DNA of 64,000 nt from Streptomyces sp. VRA16 Mangrove soil (GTDB lineage: Bacteria > Actinomycetota > Actinomycetes > Streptomycetales > Streptomycetaceae). The DNA is taken from assembly GCF_017377775.1 (NCBI RefSeq), contig NZ_JAFVLN010000002.1:248001-312000 (forward strand), read 5' to 3'. Below are positions 50,706 to 59,352 of this stretch, one piece after another. A program made the translations under genes and the position numbers. Position 1 is the first letter of the stretch. Every line of letters starts with the position of its first letter. Under the pieces are notes generated by a model that did no database searches, was not told the DNA's origin, and saw only the letters and a program-made list of their open reading frames with translations.

Positions 50706-52070
50706 CTAGTCGCCCGTGCCGGGCAGGGCGTTCTCGGCCGGGGCCGAGAGCTCCTTCAGGCGGATGTTGCGGAAGGAGACCTGGTCGTCGGCGCCGTGGT
50801 TCTGCAGGCCGATGTAGCCGTTGGCCAGGCTCCGTTCGGGGTCCGTGTTGGTGAAGTCGTTGATCTTGACTCCGTTGAGGAACACCTCCAGGTGCTCCCC
50901 CTGGACCTTGATCTCGTAGGAGTTCCACTCTCCCGGCGGCCGCAGGGCCTGGTCGCGGGCGGCGATGTCCGCGGACTGGAAGGAGTAGACGGCGCCCGTG
51001 GTGCGGTCGGGGGCGTCGGTGGCGTCGATCTGGATCTCGTAGCCCTTGTTGACGGCGGACCACGGGTCGTCGGAGGGCGGGAAGCCCACGAAGACACCGG
51101 AGTTGTCGTCGCCCTGCATCTTCCAGTCGAGCTTCAGGGAGTAGGCGTGGAGTTCCTTGGCCTGGTACCAGAGGAGGCCCATGCCGCCGGTGGAGTTCAG
51201 GGTGCCGTCGGCCTGGTCGATGGTGAAGCCGCCGGGCCCCGCCTGCTTCCAGCCCTCCAAGGTCTCGCCGTTGAAGATCTTGCGGTAGCCGGTGTTCGGC
51301 CGGCAGTTGGCGGAAACCTGGCCCGTGACGTACTTCAGGCCGCCGAGCAGGTGCTTGCGGAAGGCCTCGTCGGCGTAGGACTCCTTGGTGTGGCCGCCAC
51401 CGGTGTAGAAGGCGCGGCCGCCGCCGTAGGTCTGGCACCAGGCGATCGGATGGTCGCCGTTCATGGTGCCGCCGGTGTACGTCGTCTCGTCGAGGGTGGC
51501 GAGGACGTGGACCTGGTCGCGCGGGTTGGAGCGGTAGTTGTACCACTCGTCGGTGCGCGGCCAGGCCGCCGGGAGGTGGGCGGTGGCCGGGTTGTGGCGG
51601 TCCTCGACGCGGACCGTGGCGGGCTGGATCGCCGGGTGTCCCTGGAACCAGGCGCCGACCAGGCCGCCGTAGTAGTTCCAGTCGTACTCGGTGTCGGCGG
51701 CGGCGTGCACGCCGAGGTAGCCACCGCCGTCGGCCATGTACGCCTCGAAGGCCTTCTGCTGGGTGTCGTCCAGGACGTCACCGGTCGTCGAGAGGAAGAC
51801 GACCGCCTTGTACCGGGCCAGGTTGTCCGGGGTGAAGGCCGTCGCGTCCTCGGTGGTGTCGACCGTGAGGCGACTGGATGCGCCCAGTTCCTTCAGGGCG
51901 GCGATGCCGTCGGGGATGGAGTCGTGCCGGAAGCCGGCCGTCTTGGAGAAGACCAGGACCCGGTCCCGCGCCTCGGCCCCCTGCGGGGACGAGGACGCGG
52001 GCGCGGTGACCCCGCCGATGAGCAGGGCAGCGGCGGCGGTCGCGAGTGCGATGCGTGCGGAGGTGCGCAT
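50706..52070 (-). CDS. Secreted ThuA-DUF1080 (3-keto-glycoside-type) protein
   Basis: 454 residues. Signal peptide (1-30) followed by a ThuA-like glutamine-amidotransferase fold (about 38-255: VLVFSKTAGFRHDSIPDGI, YMADGGGYLGVHAAADTEYDW, PIAWCQTYGGGRAFYTGGGH). A DUF1080 concanavalin-like domain follows (about 268-440: IFNGETLEGWKQAG, WKMQGDDNSGVFVGFP, GEWNSYEIKVQG). DUF1080 proteins include 3-keto-disaccharide hydrolases, and ThuA acts in trehalose utilisation through 3-keto-trehalose. The fusion suggests extracellular cleavage of an oxidised glycoside. ATG 52070 has AGGAG upstream. It follows the PQQ-type dehydrogenase gene by 15 bp, so the two are likely co-transcribed. Confidence 0.85.
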   Translation of the reverse strand: MRTSARIALATAAAALLIGGVTAPASSSPQGAEARDRVLVFSKTAGFRHDSIPDGIAALKELGASSRLTVDTTEDATAFTPDNLARYKAVVFLSTTGDVLDDTQQKAFEAYMADGGGYLGVHAAADTEYDWNYYGGLVGAWFQGHPAIQPATVRVEDRHNPATAHLPAAWPRTDEWYNYRSNPRDQVHVLATLDETTYTGGTMNGDHPIAWCQTYGGGRAFYTGGGHTKESYADEAFRKHLLGGLKYVTGQVSANCRPNTGYRKIFNGETLEGWKQAGPGGFTIDQADGTLNSTGGMGLLWYQAKELHAYSLKLDWKMQGDDNSGVFVGFPPSDDPWSAVNKGYEIQIDATDAPDRTTGAVYSFQSADIAARDQALRPPGEWNSYEIKVQGEHLEVFLNGVKINDFTNTDPERSLANGYIGLQNHGADDQVSFRNIRLKELSAPAENALPGTGD

Positions 52071-52085
52071 GGTGTCCTGCTCCTG

Positions 52086-54533
52086 TCAGCTCGTGGTGAA
52101 GGTGAAGCTGTCGACGTCGTACAGGGCACCGGTGCCCGAGCCCTTGAAGACCAGGTAGAGCGTGGTCGACTTGGCGGGCGGGTTGGTGATCGGCGTGGTC
52201 ACGTCGGCGAACGTCTCCCAGGAGCCGGTCGGTGCGACGGCCGCCTTGCCGATGAGACGTCCGGTGGGCGAGCCGGTGCGGATCTCCAGGGTTCCGCCGC
52301 TGCCGGCGGAGGAGACGCGGGCCGTCAGCGACTTCGCGTTGCCGATGGCGTACGGAGTGAAGGAGATCCAGTCGCCATTGTTGATCTCGCCGACCGTCTT
52401 GCCGCCCTCCGCGGGCGTGTGGCTGACGACGGACACACCCTTCGAGTCGCCGTAGTGCTCGGCCTGGCGGTGCTTCTGCTGGGTGACGGCCTGGTCGTGG
52501 GTGGTCAGCGCGGGCTGGCCGTTGGCGCCGTTGTCGGTGTACTCGGCGTCGAAGACCCCGAAGACGTTGGCGTTCGGGTCGTGCTCACTGTCGGCGCTCG
52601 TCTTGATGGTGCCGGAGCAGCCGGTGGCGGAGGTGATCGGGTGGCCGTGGCTGTCGTGGCCGAGGATGTGGGTGACCTTGACCTTCGAGCAGTCGATCGC
52701 ACCGTCCTCGGGGTCGGTCACCTTCACCTTGAAGGGCACCTCGTCGCCGAAGGTGAACAGCTGGCCGTCCTTGGGCAGTTCGAGGGTCACCTTGGGCGCG
52801 GTGTTGCCGACGACCAGGTGCACGTCGGCGCTGCCGGTGCGGCCGGTGGTGTCCTTGGCGGTGACGGTCGCGGTGTAGGTGCCGTTCTTCTTGTACGTGT
52901 GGCTGGGCGCCGCGCCGGTGCCGGTTGTGCCGTCGCCGAAGTTCCAGGAGTACGTCAGGGCGTCACCGTCGGCGTCGTTCGAGGTCGAGCTGAACCCGAC
53001 CTTGAGCGGGGCCTGGCCGGAGGTCTTGTCGGCCTTGGCGTCGATGGTCGGCGAGTGGCCGTCGGTGGCGTTCTCGATCCGGTAGAGGCCGGAGTTCTCG
53101 TCGCCGCCGAACCAGGCGGTGCCGTAGTCGAGGACGTACAGCGCGCCGTCGGGGCCGAAGGCCATGTCCATGACCTGGGTGCCGGTCCACGGGAACGGGT
53201 TGATGGACGTGACCTTGCCGTCCGCGTCCTGCTCGATCCGCTTGATCCAGCGCCGGCCGAACTCACCGGCGAAGAAGTCACCGTCGTACGCCTCGGGGAA
53301 GCGGACCGGCGAGGTGTTCGCGGGGTCGTAGCGGTAGACGGGGCCGCCCATCGGGGACTCGGAGCCGGTGCCGAACTCGGGCACGGAACCGCCGTCGTAC
53401 GGGATCCAGGCGGGCTGGGCCGGCGGCAGGTCGACGAGACCCGTGTTGTGCGGGGAGTTGTTCTTCGGCGCGTCGCAGTCGAAGGAGTCGCCGGAGGTCT
53501 TCGTCCCGAAGTCGTAGTCGACGTAGGCGTCGTTGTTGCCGGTGCAGTACGGCCAGCCGAAGTTGCCGGGCTTGGTCACGCGGGCGAACTCGACCTGGCC
53601 CGCGGGCCCCCGCTTCGGGTCGGCGGCGCCGGCGTCCGGGCCGTAGTCACCGACGTAGACGATGCCGGTCGGCTTGTCGACACTGATGCGGAACGGGTTG
53701 CGGAAGCCCATCGCGTAGATCTCGGGCCGGGTCTTGTCGGTCCCGGGTGCGAAGAGGTTGCCGTCGGGGATCGTGTACGAGCCGTCGTCGGCGACCTTGA
53801 TGCGCAGGATCTTGCCGCGCAGGTCGTTGGTGTTGCCCGCCGAGCGCTGGGCGTCGTAGGCCGGGTTACGGGTGGCCTGCTCGTCGATCGGCGTGTAGCC
53901 GTCGGAGGCGAAGGGGTTGGAGTCGTCGCCCGTCGACAGGTACAGGTTGCCGTCCTTGTCGAAGTCGATGTCGCCGCCGACGTGGCAGCAGATGCCGCGT
54001 GACGTGGCGACCTCGAGGACCTTCTTCTCGGAGGCGTTGTTGAGGGTGCCGTCCTCGTTGAGCGTGAAGCGCGAGAGGCGGTTCACGCCGTCGAACTTGG
54101 CGAAGTCGGCGGCGGTGCCGTCGTTCGGGGCGTCACCGGCGGGGGTGTCCAGCGGGGGCGCGTAGTAGAGGTAGATCGCCCGGTTCTCGCTGAAGTTCGG
54201 GTCGACGCCGATGCCCTGGAGGCCCTCCTCGTCGTGGTTGTACACGTCGAGCTTGCCGGCGACCTTCGTCGTGCCGTTCTCGTCCGTGAGGCGCAGGACG
54301 CCGTCGCGGGAGGTGTGCAGGACCTTGCGGTCCGGGAGGACGGCGAGGCCCATCGGCTCGCCGACCTCCTCGGGGCCCTTGGCGAGGGTGACCTGCTGGA
54401 AGTCCTCGGCCGCCGCGGCGGGTGCGGGGTCGGCGCCGGCCGACGGTGCCGTCAGCGACAGCGTCGCCGCGGCGAGCAGGGCGCCGGTCAGTGCGGCGAG
54501 TGGTTTGCGGGTTCTCAGGCGTTTCCTGTGCAC
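52086..54533 (-). CDS. Secreted PQQ-type sugar dehydrogenase with PKD and carbohydrate-binding regions
   Basis: 815 residues from GTG 54533 (GGAGGA upstream). Signal peptide to about 34. A glucose/sorbosone-dehydrogenase beta-propeller follows (about 45-490: EEGLQGIGVDP, GGDIDFDKDGNLYLSTGD, NDLRGKILRIK, YAMGFRNPFRISVD, DMAFGPDGALYVLDYG). Next come a PKD domain (about 500-580: SWNFGDGTTGTGAAPSHTY), a beta-rich stretch and a C-terminal CBM6-like region (about 690-815). This architecture is common in actinobacterial secreted proteins. It may oxidise polysaccharide-linked sugars outside the cell; the co-transcribed ThuA-DUF1080 protein could act on the product. Confidence 0.87.
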   Translation of the reverse strand: MHRKRLRTRKPLAALTGALLAAATLSLTAPSAGADPAPAAAAEDFQQVTLAKGPEEVGEPMGLAVLPDRKVLHTSRDGVLRLTDENGTTKVAGKLDVYNHDEEGLQGIGVDPNFSENRAIYLYYAPPLDTPAGDAPNDGTAADFAKFDGVNRLSRFTLNEDGTLNNASEKKVLEVATSRGICCHVGGDIDFDKDGNLYLSTGDDSNPFASDGYTPIDEQATRNPAYDAQRSAGNTNDLRGKILRIKVADDGSYTIPDGNLFAPGTDKTRPEIYAMGFRNPFRISVDKPTGIVYVGDYGPDAGAADPKRGPAGQVEFARVTKPGNFGWPYCTGNNDAYVDYDFGTKTSGDSFDCDAPKNNSPHNTGLVDLPPAQPAWIPYDGGSVPEFGTGSESPMGGPVYRYDPANTSPVRFPEAYDGDFFAGEFGRRWIKRIEQDADGKVTSINPFPWTGTQVMDMAFGPDGALYVLDYGTAWFGGDENSGLYRIENATDGHSPTIDAKADKTSGQAPLKVGFSSTSNDADGDALTYSWNFGDGTTGTGAAPSHTYKKNGTYTATVTAKDTTGRTGSADVHLVVGNTAPKVTLELPKDGQLFTFGDEVPFKVKVTDPEDGAIDCSKVKVTHILGHDSHGHPITSATGCSGTIKTSADSEHDPNANVFGVFDAEYTDNGANGQPALTTHDQAVTQQKHRQAEHYGDSKGVSVVSHTPAEGGKTVGEINNGDWISFTPYAIGNAKSLTARVSSAGSGGTLEIRTGSPTGRLIGKAAVAPTGSWETFADVTTPITNPPAKSTTLYLVFKGSGTGALYDVDSFTFTTS

Positions 54534-54763
54534 GGATTCCTCCGGAAGGGGGTGGGTCGTGCCGTGGACGGGGGTGCGCCGTCACCCCGGGTGCGCGTTT
54601 CGCTGCGCTTGCCATGTACCTGGCAATGAAGCTAGCCGTGTTTGTCCGGCCCGGATAGACCTTGTGCGCCGGTTAGTTGAGCTTTCTCCCGTGCGTGGAC
54701 AAAGAGGTTTTCGGGCAGGGGTCAGCGACCGCGGACGCAGGTGACCGGTCGCGCCCGCGCGGC

Positions 54764-54797
54764 GGGGCCGCGTCTCGACACGGCCCCGTACCCCTTA
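54764..54797 (-). terminator. Hairpin(s) after the TIM-barrel gene
   Basis: GGGGCCG (54764-54770) and CGGCCCC (54781-54787) around a 10-nt loop, with a second small CCCC/GGGG hairpin beside it, just past the stop at 54805. Confidence 0.6.
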
Positions 54798-54804
54798 CGG
54801 GGCG

Positions 54805-55803
54805 CTACTTGCTGAAAGCCGCGTCGAAGGACGACGTCGGAGGCTCGAAGTCGAAGGCCTTCAGGCTGCGCAGCGCCTCGGGCGCCCCCTGCAGCCGGTC
54901 CATGCCCGCGTCCTCCCACTCCACCGAGACGGGGCCGTCGTACCCGATCGAGCGGAGCATGCGGAAGACGTCCTCCCAGGGGACGTCGCCGTGGCCGGCC
55001 GAGACGAAGTCCCAGCCGCGGCGCGGGTCGCCCCAGGGCAGGTGCGAGCCGAGGCGGCCGTTGCGGCCGTCCAGGCGGCGCCGGGCCTCCTTGCAGTCGA
55101 CGTGGTAGATGCGGTCGCGGAAGTCCCACAGGAAGCCGACCGGGTCGAGGTCCTGCCACACGAAGTGTGAGGGGTCGAAGTTGAGGCCGAAGGCGGGGCG
55201 GTGGTCGACGGCCTCCAGCGCCTTGTGCGTGGTCCAGTAGTCGTACGCGATCTCGCTCGGGTGGACCTCGTGCGCGAAACGGACGCCCTCGGCGTCGAAC
55301 ACGTCGAGGATCGGGTTCCAGCGGGTCGCGAAGTCCTCGTAGCCGCGCTCGATCATCGACTCGGGCGCGGGCGGGAACATGGCGACCAGGTGCCAGATCG
55401 ACGACCCCGTGAACCCGATGACCGTGTCGACGCCGAAGGCCGCGGCCGCGCGGGCCGTGTCGGCGATCTCGGCCGCGGCCCGCTGTCGTACGCCCTCGGC
55501 CTCGCCGTCGCCCCAGATACGGGCGGGCAGGATCGCCTCGTGGCGTTCGTCGATGATGGCGTCGCAGACCGCCTGGCCGACCAGGTGGTTGGAGATCGCC
55601 CAGCACTTGAGGCCGTACTTGTCGAGGAGGGCGTGGCGTCCCTTCACGTAGTCCGGGTCCGCGAGGGCCTTGTCGACCTCGAAGTGGTCGCCCCAGCAGG
55701 CGAGTTCGAGTCCGTCGTAGCCGAAGTCGCGGGCCAGCCGGCAGACCTCCTCGAGCGGGAGGTCCGCCCACTGGCCGGTGAAGAGTGTGAACTGTCGGGG
55801 CAC
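54805..55803 (-). CDS. Sugar phosphate isomerase/epimerase-like TIM barrel
   Basis: 332 residues from GTG 55803, with GAGGAGG upstream. Xylose-isomerase-like barrel: [68 protein letters not shown] and [13 protein letters not shown] provide metal ligands. Encoded 12 bp after a Gfo/Idh/MocA oxidoreductase, a pairing typical of inositol or 3-keto-sugar catabolism. Cytoplasmic, no signal. Downstream hairpins end the transcript. Confidence 0.85.
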   Translation of the reverse strand: MPRQFTLFTGQWADLPLEEVCRLARDFGYDGLELACWGDHFEVDKALADPDYVKGRHALLDKYGLKCWAISNHLVGQAVCDAIIDERHEAILPARIWGDGEAEGVRQRAAAEIADTARAAAAFGVDTVIGFTGSSIWHLVAMFPPAPESMIERGYEDFATRWNPILDVFDAEGVRFAHEVHPSEIAYDYWTTHKALEAVDHRPAFGLNFDPSHFVWQDLDPVGFLWDFRDRIYHVDCKEARRRLDGRNGRLGSHLPWGDPRRGWDFVSAGHGDVPWEDVFRMLRSIGYDGPVSVEWEDAGMDRLQGAPEALRSLKAFDFEPPTSSFDAAFSK

Positions 55804-55815
55804 GGGAGGTCCTCC

Positions 55816-57069
55816 TCAGACCGGTACGGGGGTGTAGACGGAATTCTTCGCCGCGCTCTCCTCGACCGCGGCCAGCACGCGCTGCACCTGCAGCCCGTCG
55901 GCGAACGACGGCAGGGGTTGGGTGTGCTCGGCGATCGCGTGCACCAGGTCGCGGGCCTGGTGCACGAAGGTGTGCTCGTAGCCGAGGCCGTGGCCGGGCG
56001 GCCACCACGCCTTCAGGTAGGGGTGGTCGGGCTCGGTGACGAGGATGCGGCGGAAGCCCGCGCTGACGCCGGGCTCCGTCTGGTCGTGGAAGTACAGCTC
56101 GTTCAGGCGCTCCAGGTCGAAGGCCAACGAGCCGCGTTCACCGTTGAGTTCGACCTTCAGGGCGTTCTTGCGGCCTGTCGCGAAGCGGGTCGCCTCGAAG
56201 GAGGCCAGGGCGCCGGAGGCGAAGCGGCCGGTGAACAGGGCCGCGTCGTCGACGGTGACCTGGCCGAGGCCCCGCTCGCCGCCCGCCGGTCCGCCGGCCG
56301 CCGAAAGACCGGACGAGGCGCCCTCCAGCAGCGGGCGTTCGCGTACGAACGTCTCGGTCAGCGCCGACACTCCGGCGACCGGTTCGCCCGCGAGGAACTG
56401 GGCGAGGTCGACGGCGTGGGCGCCCAGGTCACCGAGGGCGCCCGAGCCCGCGTACGGCTTCTGGAGCCGCCAGGTCAGCGGGAACGACGGGTCGACGAGC
56501 CAGTCCTGGAGGTAGGTGACGCGCACGTGCCGCAGCGTGCCGACGCGCCCCTCGGCGACCATGCGGCGGGCCAGCGCCATGGCCGGGACGCGCCGGTAGT
56601 TGAACCCCACCATCGCCAACTGGCCTCGTGCGGCGGCCCGTTCGGCGGCGTCCGCCATCGCCTCCGCCTCCTCGACGGAGTTGGCGAGCGGCTTCTCGCA
56701 CAGCACGTGCTTGCCCGCGTCGAGGGCGGCGATGGCGATCTCGGCGTGGCTGTCGCCGGGGGTGCAGACGTCGACGAGGTCGACGTCGTCCCGGGCGATC
56801 AGGGCCCGCCAGTCGGTCTCCGCCGCCGCCCAGCCGAGCCGGTCGGCCGCGGCCCGCACGGCGTGCCCGTCGCGGCCGCAGACCGCGGCGAGGCGTGGGG
56901 TCAGCGGCAGGTCGAAGACGCGGCCCGCGGTGCGCCACCCCTGGGAGTGGGCGGCGCCCATGAACGCGTAGCCGACCATGCCCACGCCCAGCGCGGGCTT
57001 CGATTTCGCCTCTCCTTCGCTGTCACCGCCCGCTTCGTGGGCCGTCGTGCCGGTGCTGCTGCCTGCCAT
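55816..57069 (-). CDS. Gfo/Idh/MocA-family oxidoreductase
   Basis: 417 residues. A polar N-terminal extension of about 28 residues precedes the Rossmann motif VGMVGYAFMGAAHSQGW. The family signature GKHVLCEKPLANSVEEA carries the catalytic-site Lys, with GALGDLGAHAVDLAQFL later. NAD(P)-dependent oxidation of a sugar or cyclitol hydroxyl is expected. It lies upstream of the TIM-barrel isomerase gene and downstream of an ABC sugar importer, so substrate probably enters by that transporter. Exact sugar unknown. Confidence 0.88.
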   Translation of the reverse strand: MAGSSTGTTAHEAGGDSEGEAKSKPALGVGMVGYAFMGAAHSQGWRTAGRVFDLPLTPRLAAVCGRDGHAVRAAADRLGWAAAETDWRALIARDDVDLVDVCTPGDSHAEIAIAALDAGKHVLCEKPLANSVEEAEAMADAAERAAARGQLAMVGFNYRRVPAMALARRMVAEGRVGTLRHVRVTYLQDWLVDPSFPLTWRLQKPYAGSGALGDLGAHAVDLAQFLAGEPVAGVSALTETFVRERPLLEGASSGLSAAGGPAGGERGLGQVTVDDAALFTGRFASGALASFEATRFATGRKNALKVELNGERGSLAFDLERLNELYFHDQTEPGVSAGFRRILVTEPDHPYLKAWWPPGHGLGYEHTFVHQARDLVHAIAEHTQPLPSFADGLQVQRVLAAVEESAAKNSVYTPVPV

Positions 57070-57169
57070 GCGGAAGTCCTCCTAGTCCACGGCGAACTCA
57101 CCCGCGCTGAATTCATCCGCGCCGAATTCGCCCACGCCGAAACCGCCCGCCGACTCGTGCCGGCGTTCA

Positions 57170-58234
57170 TCACTTGAAGCCGGTCGGCATGTACTGGTCG
57201 ACGTTGTCCTTGTCGACGACGGCCGAGAACAGCGTCACGTGGGCGGGGATCTCGAACTCGGCCATGCCGCTGATCCCCTTGCCCTGGCCGAGCGCTCGGG
57301 CCAGGTCGATGGCGGACGCGGCCATCGTGGGCGGGTAGAGGACGGTGGCCTTCAGGACGCCGCGGTCCTGCTTGATCTCCTGGAACGCGGAGAGCGCGCC
57401 CGCGCCGCCGACCATCAGGAAGTCGTCGCGCCCGGCCTGCTTGATGGCGCGCAGGGCGCCGACGCCCTGGTCGTCGTCGTGGTTCCAGAGCGCGTCGAAG
57501 TCCTTCTGGGCCTGGAGGAGCTGGGACATCTTGGCCTGGCCCGACTCGACCGTGAACTCCGCCGCCTGGCGGGCGACCTTCTTGATGTTCGGGTAGTTCT
57601 TCAGGGCGTCGTCGAAGCCCTGGGTGCGCTGCTTGGTGAGTTCGAGGTTGTCGAGCCCGGCGAGCTCGATGACCTTCGCGTTCTTCTTGTCCTTGAGCTT
57701 CTCGCCGATGTAGTTCCCGGCGGACAGGCCCATCCCGTAGTTGTCGCCGCCGATCCAGCAGCGGTACGCCTGCGGGGTGTTGAAGATACGGTCGAGGTTC
57801 ACGACGGGGATGCCCGCGCGCATGGCCTTCAGCCCGACCTGGGTCAGCGCCTTGCCGTCGGCGGGCAGAATGACGAGGACGTCGACCTTCTTGTTGATGA
57901 GGGTCTCGACCTGGCCGATCTGCGCGGCCGTGTCGTTGGAGCCCTCGGTGGCCTCCAGCGTCACGTCCGAGTACTTCTTGGCACGGTTCTTCGCGTTGTC
58001 GGTGATCGCGTTGAGCCAGCCGTGGTCGGCCTGCGGGCCCGCGAAGCCGATGGTGACCTGCTTGCCGGGCTTGTCGTCCGCGACCGGCTGGTCGGCGGCC
58101 TTGCTGCTGTCGTCGCTCTTGTCGCCGGCGTCGTTGCTGGTGCAGGCCGTGAGCAGTCCGCCGGTGGTGACGGCCGCGGCCGCGCCGAACAGGATCCTTC
58201 TGCGGCTCGCCATCTCGTTCGAGATCTCTGGCAT
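57170..58234 (-). CDS. Sugar ABC transporter substrate-binding lipoprotein
   Basis: 354 residues. The signal contains both an RRR cluster (SRRRILFG) and a lipobox LTAC near 31, so it is a Tat/Sec lipoprotein. The body is a periplasmic-binding-protein type 1 fold of the ribose/xylose family (VTIGFAGPQADHGWLNAI, INKKVDVLVILPADGKAL, GIPVVNLDRIF, WNHDDDQGVGALRAI). It delivers substrate to the permease and ATPase encoded upstream in the operon. Start ATG 58234 follows AAGGGA. Confidence 0.9.
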   Translation of the reverse strand: MPEISNEMASRRRILFGAAAAVTTGGLLTACTSNDAGDKSDDSSKAADQPVADDKPGKQVTIGFAGPQADHGWLNAITDNAKNRAKKYSDVTLEATEGSNDTAAQIGQVETLINKKVDVLVILPADGKALTQVGLKAMRAGIPVVNLDRIFNTPQAYRCWIGGDNYGMGLSAGNYIGEKLKDKKNAKVIELAGLDNLELTKQRTQGFDDALKNYPNIKKVARQAAEFTVESGQAKMSQLLQAQKDFDALWNHDDDQGVGALRAIKQAGRDDFLMVGGAGALSAFQEIKQDRGVLKATVLYPPTMAASAIDLARALGQGKGISGMAEFEIPAHVTLFSAVVDKDNVDQYMPTGFK

Positions 58235-58261
58235 GGCGTCGTCCCTTCCTGGGGCCGGGGT

Positions 58262-59284
58262 TCAGGAGGTGGTGTGCGCTGTGCGTCGCTGGACCAGGAC
58301 CGCCGCGACGATGATCGCGCCCTTGGCGATCTGCTGGACCGCGGTCTCCAGGTTGTTCAGCGCGAAGATGTTCTGGATCGTGATGAAGATCAGGACGCCG
58401 AGGACGGAGCCGACGATGCTGCCGCGTCCTCCGGTGAGCAGGGTGCCGCCGATGATCGCGGCGGCGATGGCGTCGAGTTCGTACAGGTTGCCGTTGGTGT
58501 TCTGGCCGGAGCCGGAGAGCACGATGAGCAGGAACGCGGCGATGCCGCAGCACAGGCCGGACAGCAGGTACAGGTAGAGCCGCTGCCGTCGTACGTCGAT
58601 GCCGGCCAGCCGGGCCGCCTCGGGGTTGCCGCCGACGGCGACGGTGCGGCGGCCGAACGTGGTGCGGTTCAAGGCCAGCCAGCCGATGACGGTGACGGCC
58701 GCGAAGACCAGGACGAGCGGCGGGACGCCCAGGATGTAGGAGTCGCGCTCGCCGAGCTTCAACACGCTGTCCACGGTGACCATTTGGGTCTTGCCGTCGG
58801 TGATCTGCAGGGCGAGACCGCGGCCCGACGCCAGCATCGCGAGGGTCGCGATGAAGGGCACGACGTTCCCGTACGCGACGAGCAGACCGTTGACGAGGCC
58901 GCAGCCGACGCCGACGACGATCGCGGTGAACAGGATGCCGACGAAGCCGTACTCCTGGGTGGCGACGGTGGTGGCCCAGACGCTGGCGAGCGCCACGATC
59001 GCGCCGACGGACAGGTCGATGCCGCCCGAGATGATCACGAAGGTCATGCCCACGGTGACGACACCGATGACGCTCGCCTGCGTGAGGATGAGCTGGACGT
59101 TGTCGCCGTCGAGGAAGCTGTCGGGCTGGGTGATGCCGCCGATGACGATCAGGGCGGCGAGGACGCCGAGCAGGGACAGCGTGCGGACGTCGACGGGGAA
59201 CGCGGAGCGGGACTTGGAACGGCTCTTGGCCGAGGCGGCGCCGTTCGGCTCCGCCGGGCGGGTGGGTGAGGCGGGCTGCGTCAT
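58262..59284 (-). CDS. Sugar ABC transporter permease (RbsC-like)
   Basis: 340 residues starting at ATG 59284 (AAGGGA upstream). About 8-10 hydrophobic helices with the family motif GMTFVIISGGIDLSVGAIVAL and GGTLLTGGRGSIVGSVLG. Forms the membrane channel for the ribose/xylose/inositol-type importer. It lies between the ATPase gene (68 bp upstream) and the binding protein gene (27 bp downstream). Confidence 0.9.
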   Translation of the reverse strand: MTQPASPTRPAEPNGAASAKSRSKSRSAFPVDVRTLSLLGVLAALIVIGGITQPDSFLDGDNVQLILTQASVIGVVTVGMTFVIISGGIDLSVGAIVALASVWATTVATQEYGFVGILFTAIVVGVGCGLVNGLLVAYGNVVPFIATLAMLASGRGLALQITDGKTQMVTVDSVLKLGERDSYILGVPPLVLVFAAVTVIGWLALNRTTFGRRTVAVGGNPEAARLAGIDVRRQRLYLYLLSGLCCGIAAFLLIVLSGSGQNTNGNLYELDAIAAAIIGGTLLTGGRGSIVGSVLGVLIFITIQNIFALNNLETAVQQIAKGAIIVAAVLVQRRTAHTTS

Positions 59285-59352
59285 GGCGCCGGGTCCCTTC
59301 TGGGCGGGGGCGGTTCTGGGTGTGGACGGGTGGGTGCCGGGCGCGGGGCGCC

